DNA of 50,364 nt. Source: Erysipelotrichaceae bacterium (GTDB lineage: Bacteria; Bacillota_I; Bacilli_A; Erysipelotrichales; Coprobacillaceae). The notes beneath the pieces were generated by a model. It ran no database searches. It was not told the origin of the DNA and saw only the letters and a program-made list of their open reading frames with translations. The stretch is taken from NCBI GenBank assembly GCA_021201315.1, contig JAJQFG010000096.1, forward strand, positions 1 through 50,364. Reading direction: 5' to 3'. A program made the position numbers and the translations under genes. This document shows, piece by piece, positions 14,835 to 23,046 of the stretch (position 1 is its first letter; each line of letters starts with the position of its first letter).

Positions 14835-17331
14835 ATAATGTAACCTCCTTTATAGGTAGTGTAAATCTAAATATTGATCCATGAGGGACATTATCTAAAA
14901 CAGTAATCGTTCCATGATGAGAATCAATAATAGACTTACATAATGCTAACCCTAATCCTAAACTACGATGACTATCAGCTACTTTTTGATTACCAGTATA
15001 AAACATATCAAAAATATGAGATTTATGTTCATCAGGGATACCTGCTCCATTGTCCATCACATCAACGATGACATATTGATCTTGTGGTGTAACCTTAACT
15101 TCAATAATAGAATCTTTGGGTGTATATTTAATCGCATTATCTAATAAATTAAAAATAACTTGAATAATCAATCTCGCATCTGCTTCTACTAATATAATAT
15201 CATCTAATGGTTCATAAACAATATGATGTTCAAATGTTTTTCTTTGAGTATGATCAATAGCTTCTTGAATTAATTCATCAATAACTTCAGTATTCAAGTT
15301 TAATTTCATCGTACCATTTTCTATTCTCGATACCGATAATAAATTTTCAACCAAACCATTTAGCCACAAAGCATCATTATACATATCTGTATATAATTGC
15401 TTCTTTTGTGATTCATCTAAGTTTTCTTCTTGTGTCAACAACATACCTGCATTACCTGATATAGAAGTAAGAGGTGTTCTTAAATCATGGGATATAGATC
15501 TTAATAGGTTCGCATGAGATTGTTCATTTTGAGCACGTAAGTCAGCTTTGGCTTTTTCTTTATTGGCATAATCGATTTCAAAAGCTAAACCTGCTTCTCC
15601 TAATAATGATAATAATATACTATAATCAAATGAATCTAATGGTTCTTTCAATAATCTAATACCAACAATACCATAAATCTTATTATTACTAGAAATAGGT
15701 AAATATAAGCACTTGGCATTATCAAATGTTTCAGTGGTTGCTCCAGCTTGCTTATGATTACGATAAACCCATTGCACTACTTTTATTTCGTCATCATTTA
15801 TAAAATCACACGAATGATTTTCTAACATACATGTAATAGGTTTCTCTATTTTATCATTGATAATTGGATAAAGAATAATATCCTTTTTTAATAATCTTGA
15901 CAATTGATGATTTATAACATGAATAATCCCTTCGATATTATTTTCCTGTTGGAGCAATTGATTCGTTTCTAACATAATTTTCGTACGATAAGCCGTTTGT
16001 GCTGAATTCTTCGCATTTTGATTCACTCTAACAGTTAATGTACTAGTAATATAGGCTGCTATAAACATAATGATAAATGTCATTGGATAACCTGAGCCAT
16101 AGGCTGCTAAAGAAAATCGTGGTGTTGTAAAAAAGAAATTAAATACAAAGACACTTGCGATAGAAATCACTAAACTATATATTCTCGCAGATGTTAACAT
16201 TGCGGTTAATAATACACCTAATAGATAAACCGTAATAATATTAGCTTCACTAAAACCTAAATAATGAAATAAATAACCAATAAGTGTCACTTCTACTAAA
16301 ATAAGGATACTTTTAATTGTATCTGATATAGTGATACTTTGTGATTCATGTTTTACAGGTTTACTTTTAAAAGTACTATAGCCATGTACTGGAATAATAT
16401 AAATATCTAGGTCAGGTGTCAGTTGAATCAATTGTTCGACAAGATTTGTTTTAAATGGTGACCACATTTTATCTTGTCTACTATGGCCTAATACAATTTT
16501 CGTAATATGAAATTTATTCGCAAATTCTGATATTTGATAAGCAATATCATCACCTTTGACAGTTTCAATATGAGCTGTAAATTCTCTGGCAAGATCCATA
16601 TTATCTTTTAGCATTTGTCTTGCTTCCTCTGATAAAGATTGACTCGTTTCCACATACAATGCTGTTAAATGTGCATTAAGCGCTTGAGCCATATAAGCAG
16701 CACTTCTAATAACCTTGGAATTGGTAGGAGATGCACTCAAACATACTAATATATGTTCATCTGTTAATATGGGATTATAATTTTGTTTCATTTCTAAACG
16801 ATTCATGCATCGTTTCATCGCTAATTGTCTTAATTGATTAAGCTGATCCAAACGATACATATTCATCATATCATGAGGAGATTTATCAATGAACTCTACT
16901 TCATCAGCTTGATCAAAAAGATAATCTGGTATACGTTTAACAGGCTTTTCTAATATTTCTTCAATAATATCATTCAATCCCTCAATATTTTCCACCAACA
17001 AACATGTATAAACATTTATACCAGCATCTAATAATTCTAAAATATCCTGATATCTTTTCTTATGCCTAGAAGTAATCGAATTATCCCCAATCATATCCTC
17101 TATGACTATTAAATCTGGATTCATCTTTAAAACCTCATCCAAATCAAAAGTATGAGAATCATTAATATAATCCAATGATTCATTAAAATCATTGGATAAT
17201 TCCCCTATCTTAACATCAAACCCTTGTAGTTTCATATCATAGGCTGATTTGAGCATGGTTAGAGTCATATCTTTATGATAGGTATAGCTAAAAAATATCT
17301 TTAATTGTCCTTTCATTAAACGTTGTGCCAT
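14824..17331 (-). CDS. kdpD: Sensor histidine kinase KdpD, P-loop degenerate
   Basis: This membrane sensor for potassium or osmotic state pairs with KdpE. In order: a KdpD N-terminal domain (about 8-215), a USP domain (about 190-320), four DUF4118 membrane helices (about 340-435), a GAF-like region (about 450-590), HisKA with phosphoacceptor His615 in ISHDLRTP, and HATPase with N732 (DNAIKYTPK), DNGAGIP and GLGLAL. The usual Walker A of the N-terminal domain (GxxxGxGKT) is replaced by SYTYHKDMTLTML at about 15-27. The rest, including SRHKKRYQDILELLDAGINVYT, is kept. Residues 197-226 (CLSASPTN ... LTALY) resemble the c-di-AMP-binding signature described for KdpD USP domains. The start follows GAGGGGATGAGAGT. 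Confidence 0.93.
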   Translation of the reverse strand: MAQRLMKGQLKIFFSYTYHKDMTLTMLKSAYDMKLQGFDVKIGELSNDFNESLDYINDSHTFDLDEVLKMNPDLIVIEDMIGDNSITSRHKKRYQDILELLDAGINVYTCLLVENIEGLNDIIEEILEKPVKRIPDYLFDQADEVEFIDKSPHDMMNMYRLDQLNQLRQLAMKRCMNRLEMKQNYNPILTDEHILVCLSASPTNSKVIRSAAYMAQALNAHLTALYVETSQSLSEEARQMLKDNMDLAREFTAHIETVKGDDIAYQISEFANKFHITKIVLGHSRQDKMWSPFKTNLVEQLIQLTPDLDIYIIPVHGYSTFKSKPVKHESQSITISDTIKSILILVEVTLIGYLFHYLGFSEANIITVYLLGVLLTAMLTSARIYSLVISIASVFVFNFFFTTPRFSLAAYGSGYPMTFIIMFIAAYITSTLTVRVNQNAKNSAQTAYRTKIMLETNQLLQQENNIEGIIHVINHQLSRLLKKDIILYPIINDKIEKPITCMLENHSCDFINDDEIKVVQWVYRNHKQAGATTETFDNAKCLYLPISSNNKIYGIVGIRLLKEPLDSFDYSILLSLLGEAGLAFEIDYANKEKAKADLRAQNEQSHANLLRSISHDLRTPLTSISGNAGMLLTQEENLDESQKKQLYTDMYNDALWLNGLVENLLSVSRIENGTMKLNLNTEVIDELIQEAIDHTQRKTFEHHIVYEPLDDIILVEADARLIIQVIFNLLDNAIKYTPKDSIIEVKVTPQDQYVIVDVMDNGAGIPDEHKSHIFDMFYTGNQKVADSHRSLGLGLALCKSIIDSHHGTITVLDNVPHGSIFRFTLPIKEVTLYEE

Positions 17332-17406
17332 ACTCTCATCCCCTCTACTTGATATATTATTATACTATGAATTTGATTAATATCATATAAATAAAAATCT
17401 TCTGAC

Positions 17407-17448
17407 ATTAAGAAAACATTAAGATTTTTTTCTTAATGTTTTCTTAAT
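17407..17448. promoter_or_regulatory. Divergent KdpE-type operator (large inverted repeat)
   Basis: Two perfect 18-bp arms, ATTAAGAAAACATTAAGA (17407-17424) and TCTTAATGTTTTCTTAAT (17431-17448), flank six T. Each arm holds two TTAAG (or CTTAA) units 11 bp apart, the tandem spacing bound by OmpR/PhoB-family dimers. It lies between a minus-strand TATAAT for kdpD (17359-17364) and a plus-strand TATGAT for the ktr operon (17492-17497). Neither has a good -35, which fits activator-dependent promoters. KdpE is the obvious candidate binder; this is inference. Confidence 0.65.
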
Positions 17449-17522
17449 ATCTTTACCTATTTCACTAATAAATTCTTTATAACTTCACTGTTATGATGAA
17501 ATTAGATAAGGGGGATGAGAAT

Positions 17523-17636
17523 ATGGAAGATATTGCTATGACTTGTGTATTTATTCTAACACTCATTATAGGTGATGTTATTATGAAAATGACTGATGAA
17601 TATCTTAATAATAATAGAGAGGATGATGATCAATGA
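17523..17636 (+). CDS. 37-aa single-helix membrane peptide ahead of ktrB
   Basis: ATG at 17523 follows AAGGGGGATGAGAAT, a leader almost identical to that of divergent kdpD. The peptide opens MEDIAMTCVFILTLIIGDVI, one hydrophobic helix, and ends in the polar acidic tail NNNREDDDQ. Its stop overlaps the ktrB start as ATGA, so the two are translationally coupled. Position and topology recall KdpF, the tiny subunit that stabilises the Kdp potassium pump, but here it would accompany a Ktr channel. No sequence similarity to a known family was recognised. Confidence 0.65.
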   Translation: MEDIAMTCVFILTLIIGDVIMKMTDEYLNNNREDDDQ

Positions 17637-19009
17637 ATGTGGTTGAAGTTAATAAGCATCAAAAAAAGAAACAATATTCTACAGTTAGAAGAATAGCTTT
17701 TAGTTTTTTAGCTGTTATATTTGTAGGTTCCATCTTATTATCATTATCTATTTCTAATAAAAATGATAGTGTCTCATATATTGATCATTTATTTATTGCT
17801 GTGAGTGCAACATGTGTAACAGGTTTGGTGCCTTTTTGTGTGGTAAAACAATACAGTATTATAGGTCAGATTATTGTACTGATACTTATACAAATTGGTG
17901 GTTTAGGGTTTTTAACTTTAATGAATTTAACATTAGTTTTATTAAAAAGAAAACTAACATATGAAAGTAAAATGCTTATGCAAGAAGCGTTGAATCAAAA
18001 TAGTGTTTCCAATATTGCTGGTTATATGAAACAGGTAATTCAATATACACTATTTTTCGAATTGACAGGTGCTGTTTTGTTATCTATTCAATTTATTGGT
18101 GAATTTGGTTTTGGAAAAGGAATTTATTATGGATTGTTTCATAGTATATCAGCTTTTTGTAATGCAGGATTTGATTTATTAGGTAGTAGTTCTTTGATCA
18201 ACTATCAAAATAATATTTTAGTAAATGTAGTAGTTATGGGACTAATTATTGCAGGTGGTTTAGGCTTTGTAGTATGGGTAGATTTAACAGATTGTTTTAG
18301 AAAACATAAGAAAAAGCTTTATAAGTATTTATCACTTCATAGTAAGATTGTTTTGATTATGACAGGAAGCTTGTTATTCATTGGTACTGTTGGTTTCTTT
18401 TTATTAGAATATGATAATCCTAATACAATAGGAAATATGTCAATAGGTAATAAATTATTAACAAGTTTATTTCAATCAACGACACTTAGAACCGCTGGTT
18501 TTTGCACAGTAGATATGTATTCTTTATATAATCCTACAAAATTATTATGTAGTATGCTGATGTTTGTAGGTGGTTCTCCAGCAGGTACAGCAGGTGGTAT
18601 GAAAACCACAACACTCATGATTATGATTTTATATATTCGTACATTATTATTAGGGCATAATCATTTGACGATTATGGATAGAACAATATCAGATCAATTA
18701 GCAAAGAGATCATTAACAATAGCCCTTATTAGTTTCTTTATTTCTTTGACTGGTTTATTTCTGATATCGATAAGTGAATCAGGAGAATTTATAAATTTAA
18801 TGTTTGAAGTTTATTCAGCCTTTGGAACGGTTGGTTTAAGTGCTAATGTTACTAGTAGTCTAACAATTTTTGGTAAAATTATTATTATGATACTGATGTA
18901 TACAGGTCGTATTGGTCCTTTAACAATGTTATTAGTATTTACGCAACGTTATCATCAAAATAAAAGAAAGGAAATGACGTATCCTAACGGAGAAGTCTTA
19001 TTAGGTTAA
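17633..19009 (+). CDS. ktrB: Ktr/Trk potassium transporter membrane subunit
   Basis: This is the potassium-translocating channel-like subunit of a KtrAB/TrkH-type system in the cytoplasmic membrane. It has four repeated M1-P-M2 units. The P-loop selectivity segments are SATCVTGL (about 58-65), AFCNAGFDLL, TTLRTAGFCT and AFGTVGLSAN, each with the conserved glycine. The 458-aa length suits KtrB. The start overlaps the preceding 37-aa peptide (ATGA); ktrA follows 4 nt later, so all three form one operon. Control by KdpDE is likely given the shared intergenic operator. Confidence 0.95.
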   Translation: MNVVEVNKHQKKKQYSTVRRIAFSFLAVIFVGSILLSLSISNKNDSVSYIDHLFIAVSATCVTGLVPFCVVKQYSIIGQIIVLILIQIGGLGFLTLMNLTLVLLKRKLTYESKMLMQEALNQNSVSNIAGYMKQVIQYTLFFELTGAVLLSIQFIGEFGFGKGIYYGLFHSISAFCNAGFDLLGSSSLINYQNNILVNVVVMGLIIAGGLGFVVWVDLTDCFRKHKKKLYKYLSLHSKIVLIMTGSLLFIGTVGFFLLEYDNPNTIGNMSIGNKLLTSLFQSTTLRTAGFCTVDMYSLYNPTKLLCSMLMFVGGSPAGTAGGMKTTTLMIMILYIRTLLLGHNHLTIMDRTISDQLAKRSLTIALISFFISLTGLFLISISESGEFINLMFEVYSAFGTVGLSANVTSSLTIFGKIIIMILMYTGRIGPLTMLLVFTQRYHQNKRKEMTYPNGEVLLG

Positions 19010-19013
19010 AGAT

Positions 19014-19682
19014 ATGAAGAAGAAACAGTTTGTGGTATTAGGTTTGGGTGTGTTTGGTGAAACCATAGTAAAAACATTATCAGATTATGGTCATACAGTG
19101 ATTGCGATTGATAATAATGTAGAACATGTGGAAAGTGTTGCTGAATATGCGACCAGAGCTATTATTGGTGATGTTACTAATGAAGAGTTTTTAAGAGAAT
19201 GTGGCATTGAAGAGTTTGATGTGGGGATTGTCGCCATTGGAAATCATTTGGAAGAAAGTTTATTAGCCGTTATTAATCTTAAAGAGATAGGTATACCATA
19301 TATTATTGCCAAAGCTAAAAATGAACGTTTTCAAAGTATATTAGAAAATTTAGGAGCAACGCGTGTCATTCGACCTGAAAAGGAAATGGGCGTAAGAATA
19401 GCGAGACAGTTATTACGAAAGAATATCGCTGATTTAATAGAAATAGATGATAATAACTGTATTGTAGAAATGAGTGTGCCTGTTTCTTGGGTTGGTCATA
19501 AGATTATCAATTTAAATTTAAGACATAAATATAATATTAATTTACTAGGTAGAAGAAATATGGAAACCAATGCTTTAGAATTAGGAATTGATCCTCAATA
19601 TGTTATTAAACCTAATGATCGTTTTTTGATGGTAGCAGAAACGAAGAAAATAGAAGATTTAGACTTTTCCTTAAGAGTCTAA
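19014..19682 (+). CDS. ktrA: Ktr potassium system regulatory subunit (RCK)
   Basis: This cytosolic RCK protein assembles as an octameric ring on KtrB and gates it. The RCK_N Rossmann domain (1-125) has VLGLGVFGETIVKTL, the nucleotide-binding GxGxxG, with Asp33-type acidic end VIAIDNN. The RCK_C domain (about 135-222) is the site that binds c-di-AMP in several Gram-positive KtrA proteins. The 222-aa length is normal. It is the last gene of the ktr operon; no clear hairpin terminator follows before the MATE promoter at 19773. Confidence 0.95.
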   Translation: MKKKQFVVLGLGVFGETIVKTLSDYGHTVIAIDNNVEHVESVAEYATRAIIGDVTNEEFLRECGIEEFDVGIVAIGNHLEESLLAVINLKEIGIPYIIAKAKNERFQSILENLGATRVIRPEKEMGVRIARQLLRKNIADLIEIDDNNCIVEMSVPVSWVGHKIINLNLRHKYNINLLGRRNMETNALELGIDPQYVIKPNDRFLMVAETKKIEDLDFSLRV

Positions 19683-19772
19683 ACTAAAAGTAGAGAAAAC
19701 TTAACTATTAGTTGATTGTGAATACATAAAAAAGTAATATTATTAATAAGAAATGAGTTTATAAAATAATCC

Positions 19773-19802
19773 TTGTCCTTTTTTGTAAGATTATAGTATA
19801 AT
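19773..19802 (+). promoter_or_regulatory. Promoter of the first MATE gene
   Basis: TTGTCC, an 18-bp spacer and TATAAT precede the ATG at 19821 by only about 18 nt, leaving a very short leader. Confidence 0.55.
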
Positions 19803-19820
19803 CGTTACGGGTGAGGAGAA

Positions 19821-21167
19821 ATGGAAAAAGATTTAACGCAAGGGAATACATTGAAACTGATTATTCAATTTTGTATTCCTTTAATTGGTGGTGCTTTATT
19901 TCAACAATTTTATAATATTGTGGATACTATGATTGTTGGACAATTTGTAGGTGTTGATGCTTTAGCAGCTGTAGGAGCTACTGGATCATTAAACTTTTTG
20001 GTTATTGGTTTTGCACAAGGATTAGCGAGTGGTTTTGGTATTCCAATTTCCCAAGCATTTGGAGCAAAAAAACAGCATTTAATGTTAAATACTATTACTA
20101 ATGCTGTTTATTTAAGCTTAGCTTTTGCGTTAGGTTTAACGATCCTTATGCATTTTACAACTTATAATATCTTAACAATTATGCAAACACCAAGTAATAT
20201 CATACAGGATTCTTATAATTATATTATTATTATATTTTATGGTTTAATTTGTACTTTGGCTTATAATATTTTAGCCAGTATTTCACGAGCCTTAGGGGAT
20301 AGTCAAACACCGTTAAAATTTTTAATTCTATCTTCAGTATTAAATATTTTCCTAGATTTATTTATGATTTTTAATTTACATATGGGTGTAAGAGGTGCAG
20401 CTATTGCGACTATCTTTTCGCAAGGGGTTTCTGCTATATTATGTTTTATCTATATGTGGCATAAATATCCTAATTTACGATTTAATAAGAGTACTAGAAG
20501 AATTCGTATACCTATTGTATTAAATCTATTAAAAATAGCTCTACCAATGGCTTTACAATATTCAATTACTGCTGTAGGAACCGTTATCTTACAAACAGCT
20601 GTTAACTCATTAGGATCAGCAAAAGTAGCTGCAATTGCGGCAGGGCAAAAACTCCAAATGTTTTTTACGCAACCAATGGATATGTTAGGAGCTACTATGG
20701 CAACATTTTGTGGCCAAAACTTAGGAGCCAAAAAATATGATCGTATTTACAAAGGTATTAAAGAATCAATGATTATGGTCGTTATTTATGCTGTATTGGC
20801 TTTTGTATTTATGTATTTCTTTGGTAAGTATTTAGCTTTATTATTTGTGGATAGTAGTGAAACAGCAATTATTGCTGATACACAAAGTTTCTTAGTGATT
20901 AATAGTACATTCTATTTTGTATTAGGTATTTTGTTTGTATCAAGAAATACAATTCAAGGATTGGGTAAATCTGCCTTAACTATGTTTGCAGGTGCAGCAG
21001 AATTGATTGCTAGAAGTGTTATTGCTTTAATATTTGTGAATTATTGGGGCTTTAATGCTATCTTATCTGCCAATCCAATAGCTTGGTTTGCGGCTGATGT
21101 TATTTTAATACCAACATTATTAATAATGATTAGGAATTTAAAAAAAGAAAGTCTTGAAGCAATATAA
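19821..21167 (+). CDS. MATE family efflux transporter, 448 aa
   Basis: This 12-helix multidrug/sodium antiporter is of the NorM/MATE family. Typical features are the opening LTQGNTLKLIIQFCIPLIGGALFQQFYNIVDTMIVGQFVG, the internal repeat around PTPLKFLILSSVLNIFLDLFMI, and the second half beginning LLKIALPMALQYSITAVGT. The substrate is unknown. The GAGGAG site lies only 2-3 nt before the ATG, unusually tight. It is the first of three MATE genes in this window (see 31458-32801 and 32944-34299), and each has its own promoter. It is monocistronic. Confidence 0.93.
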   Translation: MEKDLTQGNTLKLIIQFCIPLIGGALFQQFYNIVDTMIVGQFVGVDALAAVGATGSLNFLVIGFAQGLASGFGIPISQAFGAKKQHLMLNTITNAVYLSLAFALGLTILMHFTTYNILTIMQTPSNIIQDSYNYIIIIFYGLICTLAYNILASISRALGDSQTPLKFLILSSVLNIFLDLFMIFNLHMGVRGAAIATIFSQGVSAILCFIYMWHKYPNLRFNKSTRRIRIPIVLNLLKIALPMALQYSITAVGTVILQTAVNSLGSAKVAAIAAGQKLQMFFTQPMDMLGATMATFCGQNLGAKKYDRIYKGIKESMIMVVIYAVLAFVFMYFFGKYLALLFVDSSETAIIADTQSFLVINSTFYFVLGILFVSRNTIQGLGKSALTMFAGAAELIARSVIALIFVNYWGFNAILSANPIAWFAADVILIPTLLIMIRNLKKESLEAI

Positions 21168-21190
21168 GATCCACAATCGTGGATCTTTTT
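21168..21190 (+). terminator. Terminator of the first MATE gene
   Basis: GATCCAC (21168-21174) and GTGGATC (21179-21185) with an AATC loop, then five T. Confidence 0.85.
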
Positions 21191-21194
21191 CATA

Positions 21195-21224
21195 TAAAAA
21201 GAAAAAGAAGAAATCATTCTTCTT
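21195..21224 (-). terminator. Terminator of the yybS-gdpP-rplI-dnaB operon
   Basis: AAGAAGAA (21205-21212) and TTCTTCTT (21217-21224) pair; on the minus strand a T-rich run follows. The stem overlaps the dnaB stop codon. Confidence 0.7.
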
Positions 21225-22578
21225 AAACTCTAATATCTTTTGATGATACACTACCATCATTTTTTAATCCAGAAAATTTACTATACTGCTTATTAAAAAC
21301 AAAATGAATATCTGCTAAAGCCCCATTACGATGCTTAGCCACAATCAAATCTGTCAACCCTTGCGTTTCTTCTTCCTTAGAAGGATCCTGATAATCACTA
21401 CGATGTATAAAAGCTACAATATCCGCATCTTGTTCAATAGCACCAGATTCTCTCAAATCTGATAAAACAGGTCTTTTACTTTCTCTTTTTTCAATGGAAC
21501 GTGATAGCTGACTTAATGCAATCACAGGTACTTCTAACTCTCTGGCAATCATCTTTAATTGTCTAGAAATATCTGATACTTCTTGTTGCCTTGATTCACG
21601 ACTATTACCACTACCAGAAATCAATTGTAAATAATCTATAACTACTAATTTCAAACCATGATCTCTTTTTAGTCTACGACATTTTGCCGCAATTTCTCCA
21701 ACACGTATACCAGGTGAATCATCTATATACAAATTACATTTCGAAACTTTATCAGCTGCCGCATAATATTTTTCATTATTTTCTTTTAAAATACTTCCTG
21801 ATCTTAAAGAAGATGCATTTAAACTCCCTGCCATACATATAATACGTTGTATCAATTGTTCAGAAGGCATTTCTAATGAAAATATAGCAACTGCTTCATC
21901 TGATTTTTGTGAAACATTATAAGCAATATTTAAAGCAAATGCTGTTTTACCTACAGAAGGTCTAGCTGCAATAATAATCAAATCTCCTTTTTGAAAGCCA
22001 GATGTCAAATTATCTAAATCACTATAACCAGTTTTAACACCAGTAATATGATTATCAGCCTGTTGTAATTTTACCAATCTATCTGTAACATTACGAACAA
22101 CTGTATTAACATCCTGAAATTCACCTGCATTTCTATCTCTTGTAACGTTTAAAAAATCTTTTTCTACTTGATCAATAAAATCATTAATATTTTCTATCTC
22201 ACCATAAGATTTTTCTACGATATCAGTTGATTCTCGTATTAACCTTCTAAGTAATGCTTTTTCATGTAATCTCTTTAAATAATATTCACTATGAGCTATT
22301 GTAGGTACAGATTCACTTAATTGATATAAATATTCTACACCACCAACTTTATCTAGTAATTTCTTATCCATCAAATAAGAAGTCAAAGTTGTAACATCAA
22401 CAGGATTATGTTGATTATTGATAGCTTGCATAGCTTCAAAAAGTATACGATGGCTATCTAAATAAAAATCTTCTTTTGTAGCTGATGATAAAATTGTTTG
22501 ACATGTTGCACCTGATATAAGCATTGATCCAAGTAATGAACGTTCTGCTTCTATATCATGTGGATATTCTCTAGCCAT
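21223..22578 (-). CDS. dnaB: Replicative DNA helicase DnaB (DnaC in Bacillus naming)
   Basis: This hexameric ring helicase unwinds DNA at the chromosomal fork. The N-terminal domain (PHDIEAERSLLGSML ... TEDFYLDSHR-type) is followed by a linker and the RecA-like motor with Walker A IIAARPSVGKTAFALN, Walker B LVVIDYLQLISG, and DLRESGAIEQDAD. The 451-aa length is normal and there is no intein. It sits last in the operon yybS-gdpP-rplI-dnaB, an arrangement conserved in many Bacillota, 11 nt after rplI. Confidence 0.97.
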   Translation of the reverse strand: MAREYPHDIEAERSLLGSMLISGATCQTILSSATKEDFYLDSHRILFEAMQAINNQHNPVDVTTLTSYLMDKKLLDKVGGVEYLYQLSESVPTIAHSEYYLKRLHEKALLRRLIRESTDIVEKSYGEIENINDFIDQVEKDFLNVTRDRNAGEFQDVNTVVRNVTDRLVKLQQADNHITGVKTGYSDLDNLTSGFQKGDLIIIAARPSVGKTAFALNIAYNVSQKSDEAVAIFSLEMPSEQLIQRIICMAGSLNASSLRSGSILKENNEKYYAAADKVSKCNLYIDDSPGIRVGEIAAKCRRLKRDHGLKLVVIDYLQLISGSGNSRESRQQEVSDISRQLKMIARELEVPVIALSQLSRSIEKRESKRPVLSDLRESGAIEQDADIVAFIHRSDYQDPSKEEETQGLTDLIVAKHRNGALADIHFVFNKQYSKFSGLKNDGSVSSKDIRV

Positions 22579-22589
22579 CTTTTACCTCC

Positions 22590-23036
22590 TTATTTTTCTA
22601 TTGTATGAACTCTAATAGTTGCAATAACACCTTTATATAATTCTATTTTTAAATTTGTATAACCTAATGATTGAATGCGAAAAGCATCGATAAATTTTCT
22701 TTTATCAACTTTAATATTATATTCTTTAGATAATTTTTCACAAATATTCTTAGTAGAAATACTACCAAAAGTCTTGCCATCTTTTCCAGATGATAATTGA
22801 AATTCTAATACAATATTTTCTAATGTCTTCTTTAATTCTTCAGCATCAATCTTCTTTTGTTTTTCGATTTCTAATTGTTCTTTTTTTTCTTTATCTACTA
22901 ATTCTTTACCATATTCGGTTGCTAAAACAGCCAACTTATTCTTAATTAAATAATTTTGACCATAACCATCTGCAACCTTTACAATTTCACCTTTTTTACC
23001 TACTTTATTAACATCTTTCAATAATATAACTTTCAT
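22590..23036 (-). CDS. rplI: Ribosomal protein L9
   Basis: This is a large-subunit protein with two globular domains joined by a long helix. The N-terminal domain reads [37 protein letters not shown] and the C-terminal domain includes [13 protein letters not shown]. The start at 23036 gives the canonical MKVILL opening and 148 aa; a GTG 9 nt upstream is in frame but lies in the ribosome site GAGGTGG. It is between gdpP and dnaB in the conserved operon. Confidence 0.97.
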   Translation of the reverse strand: MKVILLKDVNKVGKKGEIVKVADGYGQNYLIKNKLAVLATEYGKELVDKEKKEQLEIEKQKKIDAEELKKTLENIVLEFQLSSGKDGKTFGSISTKNICEKLSKEYNIKVDKRKFIDAFRIQSLGYTNLKIELYKGVIATIRVHTIEK

Positions 23037-23046
23037 TTTATCCACC

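Noticed and set aside
14121-19682. Hidden kdpFABC pump genes beside kdpDE
   Set aside because: Both strands of the locus were read; only the 37-aa peptide, ktrB and ktrA are present.
19683-19820. Riboswitch or attenuator upstream of the first MATE gene
   Set aside because: The leader after the promoter is only about 10 nt long and has no stem structure.
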